A model generated the notes under the pieces. It was not told the origin of the DNA. It did no database searches and was given only the letters and a program-made list of their open reading frames with translations. Of a stretch of 64,000 bases of DNA, positions 1 through 8,716 are shown one piece after another. The DNA is from Anaeromicropila herbilytica. Its GTDB lineage: Bacteria > Bacillota > Clostridia > Lachnospirales > Lachnospiraceae. The stretch spans positions 830,001 to 894,000 of the forward strand of contig NZ_AP024169.1 in NCBI RefSeq assembly GCF_016591975.1, in the 5' to 3' direction. Each line of letters opens with the position of its first letter. Position 1 is the first letter of the stretch. Made by a program: the position numbers and the translations under genes.

Positions 1-3000
1 TTGCGCATTATTTGGATTGACTGTAATAGAATAATTCCCATCACCATTTAATACTGTATCTTTAGCTAAATTAGCATAATCTGAGGTAGTACATGTAAAA
101 CTTAAACTTGTTTCATTTGTTATGCCTGTAACGTTAAATTCGTATTTAATAGAGGAGATTGGTGTAGCAGTAGCGGATTTAGTAGTGTCTGTACAATAAA
201 ATACAAATGCACTTTTATCATTATTTAAAGCAAGATATCCATTTGTTCCTTCTGCTAATTTATCACCAGCAGCTAAACCACTCCATATATTTTTAAGTCC
301 GTTATCATACTTTGTTCCAACCTTTAAAGTTGCTGCATAATCTAGCACATAAGAATTGTTTATTGTCACCTTAGATAAGGTAGCAGTAATGGCACTACCG
401 GATACAGTTTCAAAATATCCCATATTCACCATGCCTTTGACATTGCTTGGGTTAACAGTTATAGAATAATTACCATCACTGTTTAATGCGATATCTTTGG
501 ACAAGTCAGTATAATCAGAAGTAGAGCACTTAAAAATTAAGCTTGTTTCATTAGTTACTCCTGATATTGCAAAATCATACTTGATAGACGAGATTGGAGT
601 TGCAGTACCAGTAGGTTCAGTTGGTGTTACTGGAGGAGTTGGTACATCACTAGATCCTGCTACGATATCAGAAGTAGTAAAGGTAACTTCAATCGTATTT
701 ATATCTTGATAAGTACCAGTAAATGAATAGGAACCAGTACTACCGATTGTAGCTTCTTGTATCTTCTGAGCATTGGTAGCCCATTGATTTAAAATTGTAA
801 AATCTAGTTGTCCTTTGTTATTAACCGCTTCTTCTGGAGCTGTTTGAGTTACCGTGCTGTTATCACTATTGAATTTCACAGAGTCAATTTTTATTTTAAC
901 ATTTTTGAAAAGCGTAGTATCCGCATTACCACTCTGTACTTGCATATCTTTTAAATATAGAGAACCAATATTGGATAATAACTCCTTGGAACCAGTTAAG
1001 GAAAGCGTATAAGTACCACCTTCTGGAGCTAAAGTTACGCTCGCCGGACTCTTGATCGTGCTCCAACCCTTAGTTTCAAGAGCATATAGTCCAACTTTTA
1101 CTTTTGTTGTTGGTTTTACATTAATCGTACAATATGTGGAATGTCCATTAACAGTTGCTGTAATAGTTGCTGTACCCAGGGCATAAGCTCTTACTACACC
1201 AGTATCTGATACGGTTGCGATTGTTTCATCACTTGAGGTCCATTGTACAATGTCTGTTGAATTAGCAGGAGTTATTGTCGTATGTAATGAAACTGGATCA
1301 TCACCTACAGACATTGTGATATCAGTTTGGTCTAAAGTGATACTAGTTGCAGTACCTGCTGTAGAGTTGCCATTCATGGTATCCATGATAGCTTTAATGA
1401 TTTCTGGTTGCGTAACTGCAGCTGTAGTACGGTCAAATAATCCAAAGCCATACTTACCATTATAACCATTATCCCATACAACAGGAATACATCCGTACTT
1501 CATACTGTTTTCAACAACTTTTTTAGCAAAGTATGCTCTATAGTAAGTATTGTTTGAATCAAAGGAAGTTTTATCAATGGAACCATATTCACCAATGATA
1601 ACTGGATATCCTTTTGATGTAAATTTATCGTATAAGGATTTAAATTGGGCAGCCATTACACTTTGACCTGTGTGAGTGGAGGTTTTATTTATATCTGTTG
1701 CAGATTCACCCCATTGAGTGATTTCTCCAGTTTCGCCACCACAGAAGTCCCATGGTTCATAGTAATGAACAGATATCATGACTCTTTTCTCACCAGCTGG
1801 AACTTTATTTGATAAATAAGTATCAGTTGGAAGTTCAAATCCATAGTCACCTACGGTATATTTCACATTAGTATTCCAACCAGGAATTAAAACCCATCTC
1901 ATACTGTTGTTTCCGCCACTTTGACGAATAGTATCTAAGAAGATTTGATTGTATTTGTTTATGTTCTTATAGTGTTCAAAATCTGGATCATTATAAGTAT
2001 TATCAAACTCTTCATTCATAGATTCGAATATTAAGTGTTCATCATAATCTTTAAATTTGGTTGCGATTTGTTGCCATACAACCTTATATTTTGTTTGGAT
2101 AGCTTCTTGATTGTCTTCGCCACAGTATAACCAGCCACCAACTACGGAGTAGTAGCCATCGCCATGGACGTTGATAATAGCATATAATCCATTATCCATA
2201 CAATAATCAACAATTTGTTGTACTCTGTTTAACCATGCCTCATTAATTTTATAGTCTGGTCCTGGTCCGATTAAGTCGCAGTAAGAGACAGGAATTCTGA
2301 TAGACTTGAATCCAGCATTTTTAACTGCTTTAATCAAGGATTCACTAATTACTGGGTTTCCCCAATTGGTTTCGTTAGGAATTCGATCTACAACGGATTC
2401 TAATTGGTTTCCTAGATTCCAACCTGCACCCATAGAAGATACAATTTGTGATTGATTTAAATCATTAAATACTGTATCTCTTGTATTAGAAGGTGCGGTA
2501 TATGTAGGTGATGAAGAGGTATCAGTTCCAGAAAGTGAGATTTCTGTCGAATTACTTCCAGAACCAATGATTACCTTTATTGTTATTGTTCCAACAATAG
2601 TAGGTACAGCATCTTTTGTTGTTGCTTGTACTGTTGTGTTTTCAGAACCAGCAAAAAGAGTAAGGGCAAACTTAGTAGTACAATGTATTTTTAATGGAAT
2701 ACTTGCTTGAAGTGTAACATTTGGTGCAGTAATCTCTACTGGTAAGGCGTTTTTTGAAGAACCTGTAAGTATGATATTTGCTCCAGATGCTGTATTTAAT
2801 GATGATATGATACCATTATTCTGTATTTTTAATTTTGCATTTTCTGTTAATAATTCAATAGAAACTGTTGAACTAGAGCTAACTACAATTCTTGAATCAA
2901 GATCATAAACACGAATCTTATTGTGGGACGCGTTTTCATTCCATGTATCTGATTTAATCTGTTTAATTTCAATGCTAGAAAATATACCATTGTTGGTGAT

Positions 3001-3513
3001 GTCTGAATTCGGAGCATCAACGATAAGTTTTTTGCTGCTATAATCACCAGTTGGAATTACAAAGTTAAGTGTTTCTGTTGTATTAATTGTGATTATGGAT
3101 ACTCTGCTTCTAAGTAAAGAATCTAATTCCTTTTGAGTACTTGCAGTAGCAGACTTAGCAGCTTGTGTAACTGTAACCTTACAAGTTAGTTGATAACTAC
3201 TCTTTGGTGTTTTTACTGTACATGTTATAATTGTGCTTCCTTTTGCTACGCCTGTAACAACTCCCCTTTGTGTTACGATAGCTATTTTTTTATTACTAGT
3301 TGTCCACTTATATGAAGAATTTTTCATTTTATTATTAACATTTAGAGCATATTTCTCCCCAGCTAAAATGCTAATCTTGGTGTGGTTGAGTGTTGGTTTA
3401 GTAGCTGCTTTAGATGTAGTGTGTGGTGTTACCACCATAGAAGATAATACTAGTGCAACAACTAAAATCAACGAAAGCAAAGAACGGTATAACTGATTGC
3501 TTTTTCTTTTCAT
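1..3513 (-). CDS. Large secreted multidomain GH5 glycoside hydrolase (partial, C-terminus off left edge)
   Basis: An open frame of 1171 codons runs from an ATG at 3513 to the window edge without a stop. Residues 1-36 form a signal peptide, followed by a Big_2 Ig-like domain (about 40-110, with KWTTSNKKIA) and a beta-rich stretch (about 130-330) that I do not recognise. The GH5 catalytic domain (about 345-690) opens with GAGWNLGNQ. The predicted acid/base is E501 (SMNEE) and the nucleophile E642 (VIIGEYGS). A second Big_2 domain, another beta-sandwich, a PT-rich linker and two tandem copies of a roughly 143-residue module (starting at nt 606 and nt 177) follow. It probably cleaves beta-glucan or mannan outside the cell; substrate cannot be decided. 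The family and catalytic residues are clear; the accessory modules are not classified. Confidence 0.9.
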   Translation of the reverse strand, partial: MKRKSNQLYRSLLSLILVVALVLSSMVVTPHTTSKAATKPTLNHTKISILAGEKYALNVNNKMKNSSYKWTTSNKKIAIVTQRGVVTGVAKGSTIITCTVKTPKSSYQLTCKVTVTQAAKSATASTQKELDSLLRSRVSIITINTTETLNFVIPTGDYSSKKLIVDAPNSDITNNGIFSSIEIKQIKSDTWNENASHNKIRVYDLDSRIVVSSSSTVSIELLTENAKLKIQNNGIISSLNTASGANIILTGSSKNALPVEITAPNVTLQASIPLKIHCTTKFALTLFAGSENTTVQATTKDAVPTIVGTITIKVIIGSGSNSTEISLSGTDTSSSPTYTAPSNTRDTVFNDLNQSQIVSSMGAGWNLGNQLESVVDRIPNETNWGNPVISESLIKAVKNAGFKSIRIPVSYCDLIGPGPDYKINEAWLNRVQQIVDYCMDNGLYAIINVHGDGYYSVVGGWLYCGEDNQEAIQTKYKVVWQQIATKFKDYDEHLIFESMNEEFDNTYNDPDFEHYKNINKYNQIFLDTIRQSGGNNSMRWVLIPGWNTNVKYTVGDYGFELPTDTYLSNKVPAGEKRVMISVHYYEPWDFCGGETGEITQWGESATDINKTSTHTGQSVMAAQFKSLYDKFTSKGYPVIIGEYGSIDKTSFDSNNTYYRAYFAKKVVENSMKYGCIPVVWDNGYNGKYGFGLFDRTTAAVTQPEIIKAIMDTMNGNSTAGTATSITLDQTDITMSVGDDPVSLHTTITPANSTDIVQWTSSDETIATVSDTGVVRAYALGTATITATVNGHSTYCTINVKPTTKVKVGLYALETKGWSTIKSPASVTLAPEGGTYTLSLTGSKELLSNIGSLYLKDMQVQSGNADTTLFKNVKIKIDSVKFNSDNSTVTQTAPEEAVNNKGQLDFTILNQWATNAQKIQEATIGSTGSYSFTGTYQDINTIEVTFTTSDIVAGSSDVPTPPVTPTEPTGTATPISSIKYDFAISGVTNETSLIFKCSTSDYTDLSKDIALNSDGNYSITVNPSNVKGMVNMGYFETVSGSAITATLSKVTINNSYVLDYAATLKVGTKYDNGLKNIWSGLAAGDKLAEGTNGYLALNNDKSAFVFYCTDTTKSATATPISSIKYEFNVTGITNETSLSFTCTTSDYANLAKDTVLNGDGNYSITVNPNNAQ

Positions 3514-3845
3514 TACATTTTCTCTCCTTTGTTATAAGTTATTAGTTAAATGATAATAAATTACCATTTTTATCTAGTTAGTTTAATGTATAAACTAATT
3601 AAATATAAACTTATTATATAGAATTTAGTGGAAAAGTCAATAAATATTGTTAAATATTATAAAAATAAAGATAATGAAAATAATAAATATGTATAATATT
3701 AACAAAACGTAATGCAAAAATATAACAAATTAATTAAATGTATACAAATATGAATGATTTAAATTAAAGGATATTTAAAAAGTTAACATATTTATTTATA
3801 TAAAGTAATTGCTAATCTAAACGTAATATAGTATTTTTAAAATCA
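3514..3845. other. AT-rich upstream region, no gene seen
   Basis: Extremely AT-rich DNA between the start of the GH5 gene and the terminator of the cupin gene. It should hold the GH5 promoter and leader on the minus strand, but I could not identify convincing boxes, a riboswitch or a small ORF. Confidence 0.4.
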
Positions 3846-3884
3846 AAAACAGCTTTCTATAAAGAATATTTAGAAAGCTGTTTT
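3846..3884 (-). terminator. Intrinsic terminator of cupin gene
   Basis: A 13-bp perfect stem (3846-3858 pairing with 3872-3884) with a 13-nt loop. On the minus strand it is followed by a T-rich stretch. It lies 40 nt past the cupin stop codon. Confidence 0.85.
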
Positions 3885-3924
3885 ATGATGAAATATTATA
3901 TTTTAATGGTGCAAGCGCAATCTT

Positions 3925-4539
3925 TTATTTACTTTCTCTGGCATCTTCTTTGGTTTCGTGTACGGTACCATGAGGGTGTTGTGGTGGAGCATAAATAGAA
4001 TATAATTTGAGTGGTATATCACCAGTGTTCGTTAAGTTATGCCATACACCTGCTGGTACAATAAATGCATCATCATCAGATACTTTTCTCATAAATGTCA
4101 ATCGATCTTTTTGATTTCCCATCTGGACAATGCCTTCTCCTTCTTCAATTCGTATGAATTGTTCCGTCTTTGGATGAATCTCTAATCCGATATCATCTCC
4201 AACGTCAATGCTCATTAATGTTACTTGGAGATGGTTGCCAGTCCATAGAGCAGTTCGAAAAGTATCATTTTGTTTAGAAGCTTCATTAATATTTATTACA
4301 AGCGCGTCTGGGCCATAATCCATTAATTCCATATTTTCATTTTCATCATCTTGGGAGGTTTGATTCCTTTTATTTTGATCCATTTCATAAGGTGATAAAT
4401 AGTGATTGGAATTATCTGAATCGTATCCAGAATTATTGCCATAGGATAAATAAGCTGTATCATAACTATAATTATTAGGATTATACATAGAAGGATCAAA
4501 GCTATATGGAGGTGTAGAACGTCTATAATCATTTTTCAT
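3925..4539 (-). CDS. Cupin-domain protein with Tyr/Asn-rich N-terminus, probable spore protein
   Basis: 204 aa from the ATG at 4539, chosen because AAAGGA lies 8-10 nt upstream; an ATG 30 nt further up lacks a good ribosome binding site. Residues 1-65 are low-complexity and rich in Tyr, Asn and Ser. The cupin fold follows, with motif 1 HPKTEQFIRIEEGEG and motif 2 PAGVWHN, so a metal-binding jelly roll of the phosphomannose-isomerase-like type is likely. The tail is His/Pro-rich (APPQHPHG). The sigma-K-like promoter just upstream and the neighbouring repeat-protein/kinase operon suggest a mother-cell, spore-coat role. No enzyme activity can be assigned. Family call firm; spore role inferred. 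Confidence 0.85.
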   Translation of the reverse strand: MKNDYRRSTPPYSFDPSMYNPNNYSYDTAYLSYGNNSGYDSDNSNHYLSPYEMDQNKRNQTSQDDENENMELMDYGPDALVININEASKQNDTFRTALWTGNHLQVTLMSIDVGDDIGLEIHPKTEQFIRIEEGEGIVQMGNQKDRLTFMRKVSDDDAFIVPAGVWHNLTNTGDIPLKLYSIYAPPQHPHGTVHETKEDARESK

Positions 4540-4570
4540 AGTGTTTATTCCTTTCAGAGTCTTACACAAC

Positions 4571-4598
4571 TATAATATGATTTGGTATCTTTTTATGT
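4571..4598 (-). promoter_or_regulatory. Sigma-K-like promoter of cupin gene
   Basis: On the minus strand AC, 17 nt, then CATATTATA. This fits the sigma-K consensus (AC, 16-17 nt, CATANNNTA) exactly. The -10 is identical to the one upstream of the Ser-rich gene at 6735-6743. It lies about 30 nt upstream of the cupin start. Confidence 0.6.
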
Positions 4599-4651
4599 GA
4601 TTTGTTTAGAATTTTTTATATAAATAGCTAATGACATAAGTGAGATTAAAA

Positions 4652-4686
4652 AACGCTCAATCAGACATTGTGTCCACATGAGCGTT
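4652..4686 (-). terminator. Intrinsic terminator
   Basis: Stem AACGCTCA (4652-4659) with TGAGCGTT (4679-4686), followed on the minus strand by a short T run. It lies 70 nt past the stop of the 189-aa gene and separates it from the cupin gene. Confidence 0.75.
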
Positions 4687-4754
4687 GTAATTATAATTTT
4701 GTAAAGTGATTTGATGATAAACTAGTATATATTGTACTTTAGGTACTTTGTTTA

Positions 4755-5324
4755 CTATTTCGTCTGTTCAAATATATCTTGAATCAAGCGTTCATAATTT
4801 TCCTTTTGTGTATGTTCATTATTCTTATAGATATTGCTAGAAGTAATGATATTGTTAAGTGTTATAGCATCTAATGAATTCATTTGTTGATACTTATTGT
4901 GATCATATAAATATCTAAGTATTTTACCTATTTCTAAAAGACTCTCGTAATGTGTACCATTTGAGAATCCATGGACTTTTGTGGAATTTTTATTATATTG
5001 AATAAAGAATAGGGATTTAGCGAGCCAGCCTTTATTTGCACTGCCCATATTTGTGGTCTTGGATAAGACATAATTCAGGTATTCTGTAAACTCAGTAAAA
5101 CCACCGGTATGGGTTTTGATTCCTACGATAGGATACCAGAGCCCTTCTATTTTACCATCATAAGTACCTGAGGAACGGTAAAAAGCTAAAGTTACTTTTT
5201 CAAAGCCATCAGAATATCTTACTTTTACATCGATTAAACCGATTACGCGAAAATGTTTTGTAGTATACAAATTAACTCGTAGACTTTTAGGATAGATTTT
5301 TAGTATTTGAATGGAGTTTGGCAT
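4755..5324 (-). CDS. Unknown protein in the spore-coat-like cluster
   Basis: 189 aa with a strong AAAGGAGG ribosome binding site 8 nt before the ATG at 5324. I do not recognise a family. The first 110 residues look like alternating strands with many Tyr, Lys and Phe; the last 70 look helical and polar. There is no signal peptide or membrane segment. It is flanked by terminators at 5367-5408 and 4652-4686, so it is probably its own transcript between the kinase and the cupin gene. A spore or coat role is only suggested by these neighbours. The upstream DNA has a weaker AATAGTATA -10-like sequence. Confidence 0.8.
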   Translation of the reverse strand: MPNSIQILKIYPKSLRVNLYTTKHFRVIGLIDVKVRYSDGFEKVTLAFYRSSGTYDGKIEGLWYPIVGIKTHTGGFTEFTEYLNYVLSKTTNMGSANKGWLAKSLFFIQYNKNSTKVHGFSNGTHYESLLEIGKILRYLYDHNKYQQMNSLDAITLNNIITSSNIYKNNEHTQKENYERLIQDIFEQTK

Positions 5325-5366
5325 TGAGGATACCTCCTTTGATGTTATATTATACTATTTAGGAAT

Positions 5367-5408
5367 AAACCATGTGACTACAAGGTTGCCCTAATAATCA
5401 CATGGTTT
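5367..5408 (-). terminator. Intrinsic terminator of kinase operon
   Basis: Perfect 11-bp stem AAACCATGTGA / TCACATGGTTT (5367-5377 and 5398-5408) just after the kinase stop. The T-tract is weak (ATTCC), so it may act as a weaker terminator. Confidence 0.65.
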
Positions 5409-5415
5409 ATCTTTC

Positions 5416-6126
5416 TTAGATTGTATTTTTAATTAGAGTTAATTGTCTTTTAATTTCATCTAGGTTATGATAATGACCTTCGATGCCCATAAGTTTTTTG
5501 AGAAATTTTCTTTCAGCCATATTCAGATCAAGCTCTTCAAACCAAGGCCTTTCAACTGAATTGGTTTCTGTAAAAGAAGAGTAATGTAAATGGATTAGGA
5601 AATCAGCTAGATACCAGTAATCCATCTCCTTTACATATTTCTTGTTATCGATATATCTAGCTAAACCAAAATCGATGAGAGCCAAGTCATTATTTTCTCG
5701 AACAATAACATTGGGAAGTCTGATATCGCGGTGGACAATATTTTGACTTTGTAAGATCTCAATGAATTCTAAAAGTTGACTTGCAATATGGTATATTTCG
5801 GTTTTACTAAAATGGTACCCTCTTCTGACGATATCTTCAAATACAATTCCATTCATATATTCTAGGATATAGCCTTCTCTATACTTGTCGTGAAAAGTTG
5901 CTATAAATTTAGGAAATTGGGGATAGTTTAGGTTTCTTAAGATTTGTTCTTCATAAAATAATTTTTGTCTAGTTTCTTCCAGCATATCATTCTTAAGTTG
6001 TTTTATAACACATTTTTCTTTCTTATCATTGATAGCCAAGTAAACAATACCATATCTTCCTTCACCAAGTATTTTAAGTATAGAATATCCATGAATGATT
6101 TCTCTTAACTTATAATACTGATCCAT
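5416..6126 (-). CDS. Small Hanks-type protein kinase paired with Ser/Tyr-repeat protein
   Basis: 236 aa, a cytoplasmic kinase domain with nothing attached. Visible motifs are the glycine loop GEGRYGIVYLA (from residue 21), lysine K42 (VIKQLK), catalytic loop HRDIRLPN (H132, D134, N139) and D152-FG-L. The residue two after the catalytic Asp is Arg (R136) instead of the usual Ser/Thr-kinase Lys. The C-lobe is short, lacking a clear APE segment, but the ATP and Mg ligands are present, so activity is plausible. It starts 51 nt after the Ser-Asn-Tyr repeat gene and is probably co-transcribed with it from the sigma-K-like promoter at 6735-6761. The repeat protein is the obvious candidate substrate (inference). 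Kinase family call is firm. Confidence 0.9.
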   Translation of the reverse strand: MDQYYKLREIIHGYSILKILGEGRYGIVYLAINDKKEKCVIKQLKNDMLEETRQKLFYEEQILRNLNYPQFPKFIATFHDKYREGYILEYMNGIVFEDIVRRGYHFSKTEIYHIASQLLEFIEILQSQNIVHRDIRLPNVIVRENNDLALIDFGLARYIDNKKYVKEMDYWYLADFLIHLHYSSFTETNSVERPWFEELDLNMAERKFLKKLMGIEGHYHNLDEIKRQLTLIKNTI

Positions 6127-6177
6127 ATCCTAATCTCCAAAGCAAATATTTATAGTAATCTATTGCAGTCAAAATGA

Positions 6178-6675
6178 CTAGCAAGAAGATTTACTATAAC
6201 ATTTACTATAAGATTGGCTATATGATTTGCTGTGAGAACTATCTGATTTCTTCTTTTGACAATGCTCAGGACGAGAAGGTTCACTATAGTAGTGGCTATA
6301 GGATCTGCTGTGGGAAGTATCTGATTTGCTATTTGAATAGCTGTTAGAGTAACTGTTAGAGTAGCTGTTTGACTTGCTATTTGAGTAACTGTTGGAGTAG
6401 CTGTTAGAGTAACTATTTGAGTCACTATGTGATTTACTATTTGAGTAACTGTTGGAATAGCTGTTAGAAAAACTATTTGAATTACTGTTAGAGTTACTGT
6501 TGGAATAGCTGTTAGAGTAACTATTTGAATTACTGTTAGAGTTACTGTTTGAGTAACTATTAGAATAACTATTTGAGTTGCTCTTTGAGCTAGTAGCGCT
6601 ATTTGAAATAGTTGAAATGCTAGAAATAGAACTTAATTTGTAATAATTATGACCTTTATGAGACATATAACCCAT
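6178..6675 (-). CDS. Ser-Asn-Tyr repeat protein, candidate spore-coat kinase substrate
   Basis: 165 aa from the ATG at 6675, chosen for the GTGAGGTG ribosome binding site 7 nt upstream. About two thirds of the protein is SNSYSNS-type repeats with occasional Lys, His and Asp, ending in a KKKSDSSHSKSYSQSYS-type region with Cys near the end. It has no signal peptide. The low-complexity, Ser/Tyr-rich make-up resembles spore-coat and other surface proteins; in Bacillus the Ser-rich CotB and CotG are phosphorylated by the coat kinase CotH. The gene sits immediately upstream of a kinase and downstream of a sigma-K-like promoter. The repeats at DNA level make length variation between strains likely. 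The role is inferred. Confidence 0.8.
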   Translation of the reverse strand: MGYMSHKGHNYYKLSSISSISTISNSATSSKSNSNSYSNSYSNSNSNSNSNSYSNSYSNSNSNSNSNSFSNSYSNSYSNSKSHSDSNSYSNSYSNSYSNSKSNSYSNSYSNSYSNSKSDTSHSRSYSHYYSEPSRPEHCQKKKSDSSHSKSYSQSYSKCYSKSSC

Positions 6676-6734
6676 ACAAAACACCTCACTATGATTTTTT
6701 AAGCATAATTTATTTAAATAATTTATACTTAGTA

Positions 6735-6761
6735 TATAATATGACAAATTTCGACATATGT
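6735..6761 (-). promoter_or_regulatory. Sigma-K-like promoter of Ser-rich/kinase operon
   Basis: On the minus strand AC, exactly 16 nt, then CATATTATA. This matches the late mother-cell sigma-K consensus at every fixed position. It lies about 60 nt upstream of the Ser-rich protein start. Confidence 0.6.
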
Positions 6762-6924
6762 TACTGCTTATTGATAAAAATGTAAGATGAATCTCTGAAA
6801 ACCTAAAGAAAACTTTATGTTTTTCATGGAACTCTCTTTATATTCGACATTTATAATGGGTGCAGAGTAAAGCATCCATGAGCATGCTTTTACAAAATTG
6901 ATTTATCGGGAGGAGTCAGGAAGT

Positions 6925-7497
6925 ATGCTGAATTTTTTAATACAGTTTTTGAAAAGTCCAAGGAGTATTGGTGCGATTGCACCAAGTGGAAAATTCCTTG
7001 CAAGAAAGATGATGGAGCCAATAAGATTTGATAACGCAAAAGGTATAGTTGAATTTGGGCCAGGAACAGGTTCCTTTACAAGAGAAATCGTCAGACAGAA
7101 AAGTAGGGACTCTGTATTGATTTTAATAGAAAATAATCGATTTTTTTGTCAACAACTAAAAGAAAAGTATAAAAATTGTCAGGGAGTGTATGTTATTTAC
7201 GGAAATGCGGAAAATGTAAATGAGTATCTAAAAAAATATGGGTTCGATACAGCAGATTATATTATTTCGGGTTTGCCTTTTACATCGCTACCAGTAAAGG
7301 TTTCGGAGAACATTCTAACATCTACTCAAAAAGCGATAGGAAAGAACGGCCAGTTTATAACCTTTCAATATAGCTTGGCTAAAAAGAAGTTTTTTAAATG
7401 CTATTTTAACATAACAGAGTGCCTTTTTGAACTACGTAATCTTCCACCAGCATATGTGCTTGTCATGAAGTCAAGCCTTGATAAAGAAGGGATTTAA
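6925..7497 (+). CDS. Class I SAM-dependent methyltransferase, phospholipid-methyltransferase-like
   Basis: 190 aa from the ATG at 6925, chosen because GGGAGGAG lies 9 nt upstream; the frame extends 27 nt further up without a ribosome binding site. The N-terminus SPRSIGAIAPSGKFLA is typical of PmtA-like phospholipid N-methyltransferases and rRNA-dimethylase relatives. SAM motif I is EFGPGTGSF, and ISGLPFTSLP fits the motif IV region. No membrane segment is seen, so it probably works at the membrane surface. It is the first gene of a tight operon with a VTT membrane protein and a two-component system (gaps of 7 and 3 nt, then a 4-nt overlap), which suggests a lipid or cell-envelope stress role. 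The true substrate is unknown. Confidence 0.8.
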   Translation: MLNFLIQFLKSPRSIGAIAPSGKFLARKMMEPIRFDNAKGIVEFGPGTGSFTREIVRQKSRDSVLILIENNRFFCQQLKEKYKNCQGVYVIYGNAENVNEYLKKYGFDTADYIISGLPFTSLPVKVSENILTSTQKAIGKNGQFITFQYSLAKKKFFKCYFNITECLFELRNLPPAYVLVMKSSLDKEGI

Positions 7498-7504
7498 GTA
7501 ATTT

Positions 7505-8026
7505 ATGAGATTAATATATTTTATATGTTGTATATGCCGTCCAATCTGCATACCTATACCAGAGGCGTTATTGGTATTGTGGGGCAATCAGTATATGAAC
7601 ACCAATGTTTCATTTGTTGTTGGCGTAATGGGTTCTGTAATTGGTATAACATTGATGTATATGATATCTACACGAGCATCCAATTGGATCATTCAAAAGT
7701 TTAAATGTGAAAAAAGCTTAAATTCATTTTATGAATTAATAGAAAATTATGAGATAAAGATTATTGGGATTTTATTTATTATACCTATATTTCCCGATGC
7801 AATCATTAGCATTGGTGCTTCTTTAATGAAAATTAAATTGTCATGGTTCGTGATAATTGCTATAATATCAAAAATAATTTCAATAGGAATGATTGTGTAT
7901 GCGAAGCAGATTGGCCAGATCGTTTCTATGGGGAGATGGCAGATTATCCTTATTGAGTTATTTATAGTTAATATCATTTCATGTTTATTCAAGCTATGTA
8001 ATAGGAGTAAAGGGAAGGCGAGGTAA
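7505..8026 (+). CDS. VTT/DedA-like membrane protein
   Basis: 173 aa with about four hydrophobic segments. The N-terminal RPICIPIPEALLVLWGN and the later IIPIFPDAIISIGAS resemble the two re-entrant motifs of the VTT (DedA/TMEM41-type) family, which are lipid scramblases or proton-coupled lipid transporters where characterised. It begins 7 nt after the methyltransferase stop and ends 3 nt before the response regulator. It is shorter than most DedA proteins (about 200 aa), lacking some of the N-terminal helix. Function in lipid handling is inferred from family and neighbours. Confidence 0.7.
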   Translation: MRLIYFICCICRPICIPIPEALLVLWGNQYMNTNVSFVVGVMGSVIGITLMYMISTRASNWIIQKFKCEKSLNSFYELIENYEIKIIGILFIIPIFPDAIISIGASLMKIKLSWFVIIAIISKIISIGMIVYAKQIGQIVSMGRWQIILIELFIVNIISCLFKLCNRSKGKAR

Positions 8027-8029
8027 GAT

Positions 8030-8716
8030 ATGTTAGATGATTACATTCTGATTGTGGATGATGACAGAGATATTCGTAATTTACTTGGTATTTATCTGGA
8101 AAATGAGGGGTATAAATTTATCAAATGTGATAATGCAAACACAGCATTAGAAGTACTCAAAGAGTATAGAGTAGCACTTATATTATTGGATGTTATGATG
8201 CCTGGAATGGACGGGATTGAAGCATGCATGAGAATAAGACAAAGTGGGAAGATGCCAATTATTTTTATGTCAGCAAAAGTAGAAGATATGGATATTGTTC
8301 AGGGTCTCATGGCAGGAGGAGATGACTATATTACAAAACCTTTTAATCCTATACAACTAATTTCAAGGGTGAAAGCACAGTTAAGGAGATATAAGCAGTA
8401 CAATGGGAATGATTTCTCAGAGAATATGTTACAGTATGAAGATTTAATTCTAAATACGAATACGAAACAAACATGGGTGAATGGCAAAGAAATCAGACTT
8501 ACATCGAAGGAATATGAGATTTTGGAGTTATTATTAAGAAATAAAGGAAATGTTCTTTCGATTCCTCAAATATACGAAAACGTATGGAGAGAGGAATTTT
8601 GTCATTCTGAAAATACAGTGATGATGCATATTGCGAATCTTAGAAATAAACTTAAAAATGATGAAGAAAGCGATAGCTATATTAAGAACGTATGGGGACG
8701 AGGTTATAAAATATGA
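8030..8716 (+). CDS. OmpR-family response regulator
   Basis: 228 aa. The receiver domain (1-115) has the acidic pocket D10-D12, phospho-acceptor D54, S81 and K103 (YITKPF). A winged-helix DNA-binding domain follows (about 130-228; IRLTSKEYEILELLL and GRGYKI). It resembles VanR-type regulators. It overlaps the downstream kinase by 4 nt, so the two are translationally coupled. It probably regulates its own operon, including the methyltransferase and VTT genes. Confidence 0.93.
   Translation: MLDDYILIVDDDRDIRNLLGIYLENEGYKFIKCDNANTALEVLKEYRVALILLDVMMPGMDGIEACMRIRQSGKMPIIFMSAKVEDMDIVQGLMAGGDDYITKPFNPIQLISRVKAQLRRYKQYNGNDFSENMLQYEDLILNTNTKQTWVNGKEIRLTSKEYEILELLLRNKGNVLSIPQIYENVWREEFCHSENTVMMHIANLRNKLKNDEESDSYIKNVWGRGYKI

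Noticed and set aside
6150..6425. Thr/Ile-rich ORF inside the Ser-repeat gene
   Set aside because: A frame shadow of the Ser-Asn-Tyr repeats in another reading frame.
6300..6600. Short DNA repeats that could look like a CRISPR array
   Set aside because: They are codon-level repeats of SNSY without unique spacers and lie within a coding frame.
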